NCBI RefSeq assembly: GCF_013282665.1
Contig: NZ_CP054041.1
Span: forward strand, 1,718,001 to 1,782,000
DNA length: 64,000 bases
Direction of reading: 5' to 3'
DNA from: Listeria monocytogenes
Lineage (GTDB): Bacteria > Bacillota > Bacilli > Lactobacillales > Listeriaceae
Below, piece after piece: positions 27,385 to 35,854 of this stretch. Below the pieces are notes generated by a model. It worked only from the letters and a program-made list of their open reading frames with translations. It did not search any database and had not been told where the DNA came from. The translations under genes and the position numbers were made by a program. Position 1 is the stretch's first letter. Every line of letters starts with the position of its first letter.

Positions 27385-28212
27385 ATGAAAAGAGACGGGC
27401 ATACGCACACAGAATTTTGTCCACATGGTACGCATGATGACGTGGAAGAAATGGTTTTAAAAGCGATTGAACTGGATTTTGATGAGTATTCTATAGTAGA
27501 GCACGCGCCACTTTCGAGCGAATTTATGAAAAATACAGCTGGAGACAAAGAAGCTGTAACAACGGCTAGTATGGCAATGAGTGATCTCCCTTATTATTTT
27601 AAGAAAATGAACCATATAAAGAAAAAATATGCGAGTGATTTATTAATACATATCGGGTTTGAAGTGGATTATTTAATTGGTTATGAGGATTTTACGCGGG
27701 ATTTTTTGAATGAGTATGGACCGCAAACGGATGATGGTGTGTTGTCGCTGCATTTTTTAGAGGGGCAAGGCGGTTTTCGTTCGATTGATTTTTCTGCGGA
27801 GGATTATAATGCAGGAATTGTACAATTTTATGGCGGGTTTGAACAAGCGCAACTTGCTTATTTAGAAGGTGTGATACAGTCAATTGAAGCGGATTTAGGA
27901 GCTTTTAAACCGCAGAGAATTGGGCATATTTCATTGTGTCAGAAGTTTCAGCAATTCTTTGGGGCGGATACAAGCGATTTTTCTGAGGAAGTAATGGAGA
28001 AATTTCAGTCGATTCTTGCTTTAGTGAAAAAACGAGACTATGAGCTTGATTTTAATACGGCAGGACTGTTTAAGCCACTTTGCGAGGAGACATATCCACC
28101 AAAGAAAATAGTGACATTAGCCAGAGAGTTACAGATTCCGTTTGTTTATGGTTCTGACTCGCACGGCGTTCAAGATATTGGGCGCGGTTATAAAACTTAT
28201 TGCCAAAAATGA
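27385..28212 (+). CDS. hisJ: Histidinol-phosphatase, PHP family
   Basis: The 275-residue protein has the PHP metal motifs DGHTHTEFCPHG at the start and YGSDSHGV near the end. It dephosphorylates histidinol phosphate, the step missing from monofunctional hisB. It is divergent from the his operon. The ATG at 27385 is favoured over 27301 because AAAGAGGG lies 6 bases before it and the PHP domain begins there; the upstream frame contains the TATAAT promoter element at 27324. Its last 16 bases overlap the convergent alkyltransferase-like gene. Confidence 0.9.
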   Translation: MKRDGHTHTEFCPHGTHDDVEEMVLKAIELDFDEYSIVEHAPLSSEFMKNTAGDKEAVTTASMAMSDLPYYFKKMNHIKKKYASDLLIHIGFEVDYLIGYEDFTRDFLNEYGPQTDDGVLSLHFLEGQGGFRSIDFSAEDYNAGIVQFYGGFEQAQLAYLEGVIQSIEADLGAFKPQRIGHISLCQKFQQFFGADTSDFSEEVMEKFQSILALVKKRDYELDFNTAGLFKPLCEETYPPKKIVTLARELQIPFVYGSDSHGVQDIGRGYKTYCQK

Positions 28213-28493
28213 TTTTTCATTTTGACGTGGCCATTCTCTTTAAATGTCACACCTTCGGATAAAAGGAGTTCGCGCTGTTCTTCCCAGCCCGGGACTAGTC
28301 GACCAGCTGCATTGACGACACGATGGCAAGGCGTAATTTGGTCACGTTTCGAATGTTTCAGCGTAGCGCCTACGAGTCTGGCGTTTTTTGGAAAGCCAAT
28401 CATATAAGCGATTTGGCCATATGTAGTCACTTTACCGCGCGGAATTTGGCGCACGACTGTATAAACACGATCTTCAAAATCTGCTGGAATCAT
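28197..28493 (-). CDS. O6-alkylguanine-DNA alkyltransferase-like protein
   Basis: The 98-residue protein contains only the DNA-binding/active-site domain of the Ogt/Ada C-terminal family: RQIPRGKVTTYGQIAYMIG, then PCHRVV. The acceptor cysteine is present, so it is not a Trp-type ATL as seen in fission yeast. Its small size resembles MGMT-like YbaZ proteins. It would bind or repair alkylated guanine. GGAGG six bases before the ATG at 28493 supports that start over 28514. Confidence 0.82.
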   Translation of the reverse strand: MIPADFEDRVYTVVRQIPRGKVTTYGQIAYMIGFPKNARLVGATLKHSKRDQITPCHRVVNAAGRLVPGWEEQRELLLSEGVTFKENGHVKMKNHFWQ

Positions 28494-28569
28494 TACGTAC
28501 CTCCATTTGTTCATAATAAATTTAGTATACAGGAAATACCTATTTTATAAAAGTTAGGATGATAAAGAA

Positions 28570-29601
28570 ATGCCAGATTTTTCATACGCAAAAATTACAA
28601 AACTCGTGGTCCATTTTGCTGGAAATAAAGCGAGAGAAGAAGGAACAGAAGTATCAGCGAATGTGCTCGCTGATATTGGTTCGGAAATGAACCAAACACT
28701 AGCTTCGATTTTCTTAGAGCCATTTAAAAAAGATGAATATTATCAGTTTACGCATGAAACAGATTTGGATTTTAATGAAGTTCGTACGTTTGCTTCGAAT
28801 ATGTTTGTCGCGGAGGAAGAGTTTCTGGACGAATCCAAGAAGATTTTAGAGCATTTATATAGCGAAACTACCCACCCGAATATTAAGAGTGGTGATGTCT
28901 GGATTTTCTTTATTGAGGGCTGCGTTGTCGATGGTGATTTCACGAACGGAATCGGGATTTTTAAAGTCGAAAACAAAGAAGTCTTTCTTAAAAATGATTT
29001 CAACGGAAGAGAATTTCAAATTGGCTATGATAAAGGGATTACCGGAACGGACTTAGATAAAGGGTGCTTGATTTTCAATGTGGATCATGACACGGGAAAT
29101 AAAGTGTTGATTTTAGACCGGCTTAACCGCGGCGATTCGGTGTATTGGAAAGATAAGTTCTTGAGCATTGACAAAATAACCGATGAGAAATTTTACACGG
29201 AAGGCTTTGTGGAAGTTTGTACGGATTATATTAAACAACGTGAGGAGTCGCTGCTTGATAAATCTAATTTTGTAAAAGCGACATCGGAATATTTAGCAGG
29301 AGAAGAGACGTTGAATATTGCTGAATTTGCCCGTACGACAATTGAAAAACCGGAAGAGATTACTGAATTTAACACGATGGTGGATACATTTGAACGAGAA
29401 AATAATGTCCGTTTTCCAGAAACATTCCAATTAGATGAAGAAAAGCGCGAAAAACTATCGAAAAAAATACGTAAAACGATTAAACTTGGCAAAAATATTT
29501 CGGTTGTTGTGAAAGATTTAGAACAGCTGGAAGAAACTGATTTTGTACAAGGATATGACGAGGAAAAAGGCAAAAACTACATGATTGTGTATTATGATTA
29601 A
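28570..29601 (+). CDS. 37-kDa nucleoid-associated protein family (NdpA/YejK-like)
   Basis: The 343-residue acidic protein matches the nucleoid-associated NA37 family (PF04245). It has a start region of VVHFAGNKAREEG, the segment SGDVWIFFIEGCVVDGD, and a C-terminal part rich in lysine and glutamate. Family members bind DNA and copurify with nucleoids in proteobacteria; the role in Firmicutes is unclear. It is transcribed alone, ending in a hairpin at 29606-29640. Confidence 0.75.
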   Translation: MPDFSYAKITKLVVHFAGNKAREEGTEVSANVLADIGSEMNQTLASIFLEPFKKDEYYQFTHETDLDFNEVRTFASNMFVAEEEFLDESKKILEHLYSETTHPNIKSGDVWIFFIEGCVVDGDFTNGIGIFKVENKEVFLKNDFNGREFQIGYDKGITGTDLDKGCLIFNVDHDTGNKVLILDRLNRGDSVYWKDKFLSIDKITDEKFYTEGFVEVCTDYIKQREESLLDKSNFVKATSEYLAGEETLNIAEFARTTIEKPEEITEFNTMVDTFERENNVRFPETFQLDEEKREKLSKKIRKTIKLGKNISVVVKDLEQLEETDFVQGYDEEKGKNYMIVYYD

Positions 29602-29605
29602 ACGA

Positions 29606-29641
29606 AAAAACCGAGGATGCAGAATCCCCGGTTTTTTTGCT
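29606..29641 (+). terminator. Terminator after the nucleoid-associated protein gene
   Basis: AAAACCGAGGAT and ATCCCCGGTTTT form an imperfect stem around GCAGA, followed by TTTTTT, before the convergent permease gene. Confidence 0.75.
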
Positions 29642-29643
29642 GT

Positions 29644-30939
29644 CTAAACGACGAACATAAAGTACAGTATAAACAATACCATCATCACGTACATAATTGG
29701 ATGCACTTCTTTATAGCGTCCTTTAAGTACCATGGTGATTGGATAGAAAATGAAACCAATCGCGATACCAGTAGCAATAGAGAAAGTAAGTACCATCATT
29801 AAAATAACGAAAAAGGACGGAACTGCTACTTCAAATTTAGTCCAATCAATATGAGCAACATTTCCAATCATTAAAATTCCAACGATAACAAGTGCTGGCG
29901 TCGTAACTGCACTCGTAATCACGCCTAGAAGTGGCGAGAAGAAAAGAGATAGCGAGAAACAGATGGCAACTACAACCGCAGTTAAACCTGTCCGCCCCCC
30001 AACCGCAACTCCCGCAGTAGATTCTACATAAGAAGTAGTTGTTGAAGTTCCGAAAATCGCACCAAAAACAGTTGCCAGCGAGTCAGAAAATAGTGAACGA
30101 CCTGCACGCGGAATTTTGTTATCTTTTACAAATCCAGCTTGAGTCGCAACCGCAACAAGTGTCCCGGCAGTATCAAAGAAATCAATGAAGAAAAATGTCA
30201 AAATAACAATCAACATTTGCGGAGTAAAAATATCAGGCAAATGAATAATAGCTTGCCCAAAAGTTGGTGCCATACTCGGTACAGAAGAAACAACTTGAGT
30301 TGGCACGTCGATTAATCCAAACAACATTCCAGCAATAGCGGTTGTTGCCATTCCAAGGAAAATCGCACCTTTCCAACCAATTGTCATGTAAGCAACAGTA
30401 ACAATAATCCCGAAAACAGCTAGTAACACTGGACCAGAATGTAAGTCACCAAGCGCTACAATAGTAGATTCATTTGGCACAATAATTCCAGCATTTTTAA
30501 GCCCTAAAAAGGCGATAAAAAACCCAATCCCTGCTCCAACTGCGAATTTTAATTCCGTTGGGATTGCATTAACGATTTTTTCACGAAGTCCAGAAATGGT
30601 TAGACAAATAAATACTAAGCCAGAAACGAGAACACCAGCCAGCGCTGTTTGCCAAGGAATTCCCCACTGCGCACAAACGGTATAAGCGAAAAATGCATTT
30701 AGTCCCATACCTGGCGCAAGCCCGATCGGGTAATTAGCGATTAGCCCCATTGCAAGTGATCCTACAACAGAAGCTAGAATCGTTGCCACAAAAACAGCTT
30801 TTAATTCCATTCCAGTTGTTGCAAGCATAGATGGGTTGACGAAAAGTACATAAGCCATCGATAAGAAAGTCGTTAGCCCCGCGAGTATTTCTGTCCGAAC
30901 AGTCGTCTTGTTCTCGCGTAGTTTGAAAAATTTATCCAT
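29644..30939 (-). CDS. Purine (hypoxanthine/guanine) permease, PbuG/AzgA type
   Basis: The 431-residue membrane protein has about 13 hydrophobic segments and the signatures of the AzgA-like NCS2 branch: RTEILAGLTTFLSMAYVLFV, GLAPGMGLNAFFAYTV and FFIDFFDTAGTLVA. It imports guanine and/or hypoxanthine. A guanine-class purine riboswitch with terminator lies in its 315-base leader region, so high purine would stop expression. Confidence 0.9.
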   Translation of the reverse strand: MDKFFKLRENKTTVRTEILAGLTTFLSMAYVLFVNPSMLATTGMELKAVFVATILASVVGSLAMGLIANYPIGLAPGMGLNAFFAYTVCAQWGIPWQTALAGVLVSGLVFICLTISGLREKIVNAIPTELKFAVGAGIGFFIAFLGLKNAGIIVPNESTIVALGDLHSGPVLLAVFGIIVTVAYMTIGWKGAIFLGMATTAIAGMLFGLIDVPTQVVSSVPSMAPTFGQAIIHLPDIFTPQMLIVILTFFFIDFFDTAGTLVAVATQAGFVKDNKIPRAGRSLFSDSLATVFGAIFGTSTTTSYVESTAGVAVGGRTGLTAVVVAICFSLSLFFSPLLGVITSAVTTPALVIVGILMIGNVAHIDWTKFEVAVPSFFVILMMVLTFSIATGIAIGFIFYPITMVLKGRYKEVHPIMYVMMVLFILYFMFVV

Positions 30940-30991
30940 TAAAAAAATCCTCCCTATTTATGTTGTCGCACATAACGGAAAGAGCCTAGGT

Positions 30992-31031
30992 AAAAAAGGG
31001 AATAATAAATAAAAATAGCAAAAAAATCCCT
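30992..31031 (-). terminator. Riboswitch-controlled terminator of the purine permease
   Basis: On the minus strand AGGGA (31027-31031 side) pairs with TCCCT (near 30997-31001) through an AT-rich extended stem, followed by six T. It is the expression platform of the guanine riboswitch. Confidence 0.65.
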
Positions 31032-31048
31032 ATTAAATTTTACAATAG

Positions 31049-31115
31049 CTCGTAGCCTGGCATTTTACGGTTGCCTGGTAGAAACGAACGGTCCATATTA
31101 CCGAACTTATACGAC
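31049..31115 (-). ncRNA. Purine (guanine-type) riboswitch aptamer
   Basis: The minus strand shows the purine aptamer: P1 strand TCGTA (31110-31114) with TACGA (31050-31054), loop 2 region GTTCGGTAATATGGACCG, the conserved core TTTCTACC, and loop 3 around AACCGTAAAATG. The junction residue next to the 3' P1 strand is C (GGCTACG), which selects guanine/hypoxanthine rather than adenine. Confidence 0.93.
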
Positions 31116-31121
31116 TCTATT

Positions 31122-31150
31122 ATTGTAGCGGATTAGCCGATTTTTGGCAA
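31122..31150 (-). promoter_or_regulatory. SigmaA promoter of the riboswitch-purine permease unit
   Basis: On the minus strand TTGCCA (31145-31150) and TACAAT (31122-31127) are 17 bases apart, starting transcription just before the aptamer. Confidence 0.8.
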
Positions 31151-31179
31151 TACGTGTAAGAAATAAAAATAAAAAACGA

Positions 31180-31225
31180 ACTTTTAAATAAATAAGTTTA
31201 TACTTTTAAATAAATAAGGTATAAT
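31180..31225 (+). promoter_or_regulatory. GH1 gene promoter with twin 17-bp direct repeats
   Basis: TTTATA (31197-31202) and TATAAT (31220-31225) are 17 bases apart. The 17-bp sequence ACTTTTAAATAAATAAG occurs twice exactly (31180-31196 and 31202-31218). One copy is just upstream of the -35 and one fills the spacer, 22 bases or two helical turns apart. These are candidate operators for the downstream GntR regulator. Confidence 0.65.
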
Positions 31226-31254
31226 AAAAGCAAATAATAGTTGGAGGTAGAAAA

Positions 31255-32649
31255 ATGACTTATAAATTTCCAGAGAATTTTTGGTGGGGAAGTGCGGCGT
31301 CCGGCCCACAAACAGAAGGCGCAGCAAATGTAGATGGTAGAAAGCCGAGTATTTGGGATCACTGGTACAAAATCGAACCAGGTCGTTTCTTTAATGATGT
31401 TGGTCCTACGAATACATCTAATTTTTACTATCAATATAAAGAAGATATTGCATTAATGAAACAAACAGGGCATAATTCTTTCCGTACTTCGATTCAGTGG
31501 TCACGCCTTATTCCAGATGGTATCGGCGAAGTGAATCCGAAAGCAGTAGATTTTTACAATCGTGTAATTGATGAAATGCTTGCAAATGACGTCGAACCAT
31601 TTATGAATTTGTATCATTTTGATATGCCAATGTCGATGCAAGAAAAAGGCGGTTTTGAAAGCCGTGAAGTAGTGGACGCGTATGCAACTTTTGCAAAAAC
31701 TTGTTTTGAATTATTCGGGGATCGTGTGAAACACTGGTTTACTTTTAATGAACCAATTGTTCCAGTTGAAGCTGGCTATTTATACGATATGCACTATCCG
31801 AATGTGGTTGATTTTAAACGTGCGACTCAGGTTGCTTACCACACTACTTTGGCGCATGCGCTTGCTGTGAAAGAATTCCACGCACTTGAAATTCCAGAAG
31901 GCCAAATTGGTATTATTTTAAACTTAACGCCGTCTTATCCAAGAAGCCAAAATCCGGCAGATTTAAAAGCGGCTCATATTGCGGATTTAATTTTCAACCG
32001 TAGTTTCCTTGATCCGGTTACAAAAGGGGAATTCCCGGCTGATCTTGTAGAAATTATTCGCGAACATGATGCGCTTCCAGAATATACCGAAGAAGATTTG
32101 GCGATAATTAAAAACAACATTATTGATATTTTGGGTGTGAACTACTACCAACCGCGCCGTGTGAAAGCGAAAGAATACGCAGCTCACCCGGATGCGCCAT
32201 TTATGCCAGAACATCTTTTTGATAACTATGAAATGCCATACCGCAAAATGAATCCATATCGTGGTTGGGAAATTTTTGAAAGAGCGATTTATGATATTGC
32301 GATTAATCTGCGTGATAACTACGATAATATTCCATTCTTCATTTCTGAAAATGGTATGGGTGTAGAAGGCGAAAGTCGCTACCGTAATGCAGATGGAATG
32401 ATTGAAGACACATACCGAATCGATTTCATTAAGAGTCACTTGAAATGGCTTCATAAAGCAATGGAAGAAGGCGCTAATTGTCACGGTTATCACCTTTGGA
32501 CGTTCATGGACTGCTGGAGCTGGGCGAATGCTTACAAAAACCGTTACGGCTTAGTTGAAGTCGATTTGGACAATGATTTCAAACGTACTGTAAAAGCATC
32601 TGGTCATTGGTATAAAGAACTTGCAGAAAACAATGGTTTTGAAGACTAA
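31255..32649 (+). CDS. Glycoside hydrolase family 1 beta-glucosidase / 6-phospho-beta-glucosidase
   Basis: The 464-residue enzyme has the GH1 acid/base motif WFTFNEP (about residue 166) and the nucleophile motif FFISENG (about residue 366). FPENFWWGSAASGPQTEG starts the barrel. It hydrolyses a beta-glucoside in the cytoplasm. A phosphorylated substrate is possible, but no PTS permease is adjacent. The next gene, 43 bases downstream, encodes its probable GntR regulator. GGAGG precedes the ATG. Confidence 0.9.
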   Translation: MTYKFPENFWWGSAASGPQTEGAANVDGRKPSIWDHWYKIEPGRFFNDVGPTNTSNFYYQYKEDIALMKQTGHNSFRTSIQWSRLIPDGIGEVNPKAVDFYNRVIDEMLANDVEPFMNLYHFDMPMSMQEKGGFESREVVDAYATFAKTCFELFGDRVKHWFTFNEPIVPVEAGYLYDMHYPNVVDFKRATQVAYHTTLAHALAVKEFHALEIPEGQIGIILNLTPSYPRSQNPADLKAAHIADLIFNRSFLDPVTKGEFPADLVEIIREHDALPEYTEEDLAIIKNNIIDILGVNYYQPRRVKAKEYAAHPDAPFMPEHLFDNYEMPYRKMNPYRGWEIFERAIYDIAINLRDNYDNIPFFISENGMGVEGESRYRNADGMIEDTYRIDFIKSHLKWLHKAMEEGANCHGYHLWTFMDCWSWANAYKNRYGLVEVDLDNDFKRTVKASGHWYKELAENNGFED

Positions 32650-32692
32650 ATGTGATAAAATAAAAGTATTATGTGTAAAGAGGTGAACTTCC

Positions 32693-33421
32693 GTGGCTCA
32701 GAACCAGACGAAATATAGCTTTATTGCTGAAGAAATCCGCAAAAGAATTATGAATCACGCCTATCCGCTTAATCAACCTATTCCTGATGAGATAACTTTG
32801 GCGAAAGAGTTTGATTGCAGTCGAATGACAATGAAAAAAGCGCTTGAAGTACTTGTGCTTGAAGGCTTACTATATCGTAAACGCGGGCATGGTACTTTCA
32901 TTATCAAATCGGCGCTGGACGCGGACCGTTTACAAATTCATAATCAAGAGGTAAACGGCTTCACTAAACTTTTGGACGGCAAGAAAGTTATTAGTAAAGT
33001 AATCGAGTTTAAAGTCATCTTTCCAACTGAAGAAATTGCAGAACGTCTTCATATCGAAATGGAAACGCCAATCTATGACATTCTTCGTGTCCGACTAGTG
33101 AAAGATGAACCTTATGTACTTGAACACACGTATATGCCAGTTGGGGTTATCCCAGGCATCAATCAGCAAATTTTAGAAGGGTCAATTTATTCATATATTC
33201 AAGACGATTTGAACCTGAAAATTGCTAGTTCGTACAAACAAATTCGCGCGGATAAAGCAACACTGCTTGATCAGCAATATCTCGACTGTGCTTCTGATGA
33301 CCCGGTTGTCGAAGTAGAACAAACCGTGTATTTAAACAACGGTCTCGCGTTTGAGTTTTCCAGATCGCGCCACCGTTATGATAAATTTGTGTTTACTACA
33401 GTGAATATAGCTAGACGATAA
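32693..33421 (+). CDS. GntR/HutC-family transcriptional regulator with UTRA domain
   Basis: The 242-residue protein has an N-terminal winged helix (about residues 8-70, with IPDEITLAKEFDCSRMTMKKA) and a UTRA effector domain (about 95-235) that binds small sugars or phosphosugars. The GTG start is preceded by AAAGAGGTG. Close linkage to the GH1 gene suggests it senses the glucoside or its phosphate. Confidence 0.88.
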   Translation: MAQNQTKYSFIAEEIRKRIMNHAYPLNQPIPDEITLAKEFDCSRMTMKKALEVLVLEGLLYRKRGHGTFIIKSALDADRLQIHNQEVNGFTKLLDGKKVISKVIEFKVIFPTEEIAERLHIEMETPIYDILRVRLVKDEPYVLEHTYMPVGVIPGINQQILEGSIYSYIQDDLNLKIASSYKQIRADKATLLDQQYLDCASDDPVVEVEQTVYLNNGLAFEFSRSRHRYDKFVFTTVNIARR

Positions 33422-33425
33422 AATA

Positions 33426-33474
33426 AAAAGAAGCTAGAAAAAGTGAGAAATCATTTTATCTAGCTTCTTTTTTG
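33426..33474 (+). terminator. Terminator after the GH1-GntR operon
   Basis: GAAGCTAGA (33430-33438) pairs with TCTAGCTTC (33459-33467) across a 20-base loop, followed by TTTTTT. Confidence 0.8.
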
Positions 33475-33532
33475 AATATCAAAGCAGTTTAGGTGATTAT
33501 TAGGTTCAATTCTATACAAAAAAATGGATTGA

Positions 33533-33587
33533 TTCACAAAAAAGACATATTTATACACTTGATAATAATTTAAGATTCTTATATAAT
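33533..33587 (+). promoter_or_regulatory. Upstream promoter of the MucBP surface gene, with conserved 17-base motif
   Basis: TTCACAAAAAAGACATA (33533-33549) lies 26 bases, start to start, ahead of TTGATA (33559-33564). TATAAT (33582-33587) follows after 17 bases. The 17-base motif recurs exactly at 44479 before the WxL cluster and with two changes at 33712. Confidence 0.7.
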
Positions 33588-33711
33588 ATTTAGCCCAATT
33601 CTGTATAGATTTTAAATATAGTTTTACTGTTTAGGCTATATGGAACTGTGGAAAGAAATAATATTACTCCTAGTATAAGATGATTTAAATAGTTTAAAGA
33701 AATCATTTTTG

Positions 33712-33767
33712 TTCACGAAAAAAACATATTTTAAGTTATTGATAATGTTTTTTGCCTAATATATAAT
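33712..33767 (+). promoter_or_regulatory. Second, proximal promoter of the MucBP surface gene with the same motif
   Basis: TTCACGAAAAAAACATA (33712-33728), TTGATA (33739-33744) and TATAAT (33762-33767, 17-base spacer) repeat the layout found 179 bases upstream. The remainder of 33475-33862 is AT-rich and holds no gene I can support. Confidence 0.7.
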
Positions 33768-33862
33768 TGTTGAGCTCAATTAAGTGCTAGTGTAGTTTTC
33801 CTTTTGACAGGGAGAGCGAGCAGTTAAAAGGAGAAATTAGTTATATGAGGAGGGATAGTACT

Positions 33863-35326
33863 ATGAAGAAAAAATACTTTCTTTGCGTATTCGCAGTAAT
33901 ACTATTTTTCACAGGTTTTCTTTTTGGAAATTCACCGGTGAATGCTGCTGAAATTGATAGAAGCAATGTCACGTATCATTACATTGATATCAGCACATTA
34001 ACAGAAACGCAAAAAAATAGTATTATCAAAGGAAATCCAAACGAGACACTTACAAATGATTATGAAAACTATTCTTTTGTATACCAAAAAAACACATCAG
34101 GATCAACTACAAATACAGATAATACTTCTGACAATAATAAAAATCAAAATGGGACACTATTAAAAGCTGGAGATATTGGTCCAAATATTTATTTAATCAT
34201 CCTAGGGTTTATTTTATTAGGAAGTGGTATTGGACTGCTTACATTGAAAAAAAGACACGCCAAACAGCTGCTAGTATTTCTTCTTGTCCTTGGCGGTAGT
34301 AGTTTGTTAGTTGGGTCGATTGTTCAAGCAACAGAAAATAGTAACATAAAAACCCAAGAATCTCAAACAGTCGCAAAAGGAACGAAAGAATCGAAACAAC
34401 CTGAATCAATTAAAGGGTATACGTATGTAGGATATATACATACAAGTAAAAATAATACAACTCCCGTAGTTGAAAAAGGGACTGTAGCTGTAAACTATCA
34501 AGATGAACAAGGAAATTCACTGGCGACTAGTGAAACACTCGAAGGCGACATTGGCCAACCATATCAGACTGTAACGAAAAATATTGAGGGATACCAATTA
34601 AAAGAAGTAAACGGGAATATAACAGGAACTTTTACAGAGAAAGCGCAAGTTGTTACTTATGTTTATCAAAAAGTGCCTGTAGCTACTGTAACTGTTAAAT
34701 ACCTCGATCAAGATGGAAAACAAATCCATGATCCGCAAACAATTAGTGGTAATATTGGCGAACCATATGATGTTTCAACAGATAAATACAAATTACAAAT
34801 TGATAGATACACATTAGATACAACGAAACTGCCAAACAATGCAAATGGTACTTTCACTAATCAATCTACAGAAGTAACCTATATCTATACGAAAGAAGCG
34901 CAAGATGTTAAAATAACAATTAAATTTGTTGATAGCAATGGAGATCCATTTGTTTTAACGGATTTAACAACCTATAAAAACGGCGATTTAGTACCTGTTT
35001 ATCCTAATTTAGATCAATATCATATGAGACTAAATTACAATCAACAAATTTATAATCAAGGAGAAGCAGTGCCTGATATTGTTATTCCAGCTAAAGAAGG
35101 AGAAACATATTCGTTACCAGAAAGAATGACCTTTAATATACTGGATGATCAAGGGAAACAAATCCCCTATGTTATTTCGCAAAATGCTGACTTCAGTAGT
35201 ACCGGGATTGAAAGATGGGAAAACTACAAAATTATACCAGCCAATCGCGAAGGAACACTGACTAGTGAAGATGTGGTGGTTACGTACCAGATACTTATTT
35301 ATGGGTTTATGATTCCTGAGCCATAA
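33863..35326 (+). CDS. MucBP-repeat surface protein with internal membrane hairpin
   Basis: The 487-residue protein has a signal peptide (cleavage near VNA-AE, about residue 27), a short extracellular domain (YHYIDISTLTETQKNS, then FVYQKN), and an Asn/Thr-rich linker. Two hydrophobic segments follow at about residues 108-128 and 136-154, separated by basic KKRHAKQ. After these come two clear MucBP repeats (TVAVNYQDEQGNSLATSETL and TVTVKYLDQDGKQIHDPQTI) and a third, degenerate one (KITIKFVDSNGDPF). The first hydrophobic segment looks like a sortase sorting tail but lacks LPXTG. The ATG at 33863 has GAGGAGGG 8 bases upstream. Confidence 0.78.
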   Translation: MKKKYFLCVFAVILFFTGFLFGNSPVNAAEIDRSNVTYHYIDISTLTETQKNSIIKGNPNETLTNDYENYSFVYQKNTSGSTTNTDNTSDNNKNQNGTLLKAGDIGPNIYLIILGFILLGSGIGLLTLKKRHAKQLLVFLLVLGGSSLLVGSIVQATENSNIKTQESQTVAKGTKESKQPESIKGYTYVGYIHTSKNNTTPVVEKGTVAVNYQDEQGNSLATSETLEGDIGQPYQTVTKNIEGYQLKEVNGNITGTFTEKAQVVTYVYQKVPVATVTVKYLDQDGKQIHDPQTISGNIGEPYDVSTDKYKLQIDRYTLDTTKLPNNANGTFTNQSTEVTYIYTKEAQDVKITIKFVDSNGDPFVLTDLTTYKNGDLVPVYPNLDQYHMRLNYNQQIYNQGEAVPDIVIPAKEGETYSLPERMTFNILDDQGKQIPYVISQNADFSSTGIERWENYKIIPANREGTLTSEDVVVTYQILIYGFMIPEP

Positions 35327-35349
35327 GTAAATCAAACTATTCGATAATA

Positions 35350-35385
35350 AAAAACCAATCTCGTCGTCTAGAGATTGGTTTTTTA
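35350..35385. terminator. Bidirectional terminator
   Basis: AAAAACCAATCTC (35350-35362) pairs with GAGATTGGTTTTT (35371-35383) around an 8-base loop, between convergent genes. Confidence 0.9.
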
Positions 35386-35841
35386 AATACGTTCTTTCCG
35401 TCCACGAAATGCCCTAATACTATGATTGAATACTTCCGATAGCATTAACCCCGCTGCAATCGCGCCAGCAACCACTGTAACTTGAACGGAAAAACCAATC
35501 GCTTCCGTATAATCACCTAACACAAAATTGCGCACGGCTTGGTAAGCAAGTCCCCCGGGAACGAGTGGTACAATTCCGGGAACATTAAATATCGTAATCG
35601 GCATTTTTTTATGTTTCGCAAAAAAGTGACTCAGAATTGCGACGACAAAAGCGCCGGCGAGGGAAGACGCCCCTGTTCCAGAATCCATTTGCATCAAAGT
35701 CCAGTAAGCCATCCAGCCAAAGGTTCCTGTAATACCGCAAGCATTCAGCGCTCTTTTTGGCACATTTGTAATAATCGCAAACGTCACCGTCGCAACGTAA
35801 CTGAGCACTAATTGAATGATAATAGTCCAAACTAAATCCAT
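35383..35841 (-). CDS. Threonine/serine exporter, small ThrE-like membrane subunit (DUF3815)
   Basis: The 152-residue membrane protein has about four to five hydrophobic segments and the motif FNVPGIVPLVPGGLAYQAV typical of the C-terminal half of ThrE. Together with the product of 35855-36607 it would make a split threonine/serine exporter. AAAGGAGGC 7 bases upstream supports the ATG at 35841 rather than the longer frame to 35889. Confidence 0.82.
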   Translation of the reverse strand: MDLVWTIIIQLVLSYVATVTFAIITNVPKRALNACGITGTFGWMAYWTLMQMDSGTGASSLAGAFVVAILSHFFAKHKKMPITIFNVPGIVPLVPGGLAYQAVRNFVLGDYTEAIGFSVQVTVVAGAIAAGLMLSEVFNHSIRAFRGRKERI

Positions 35842-35854
35842 TATAGTGCCTCCT

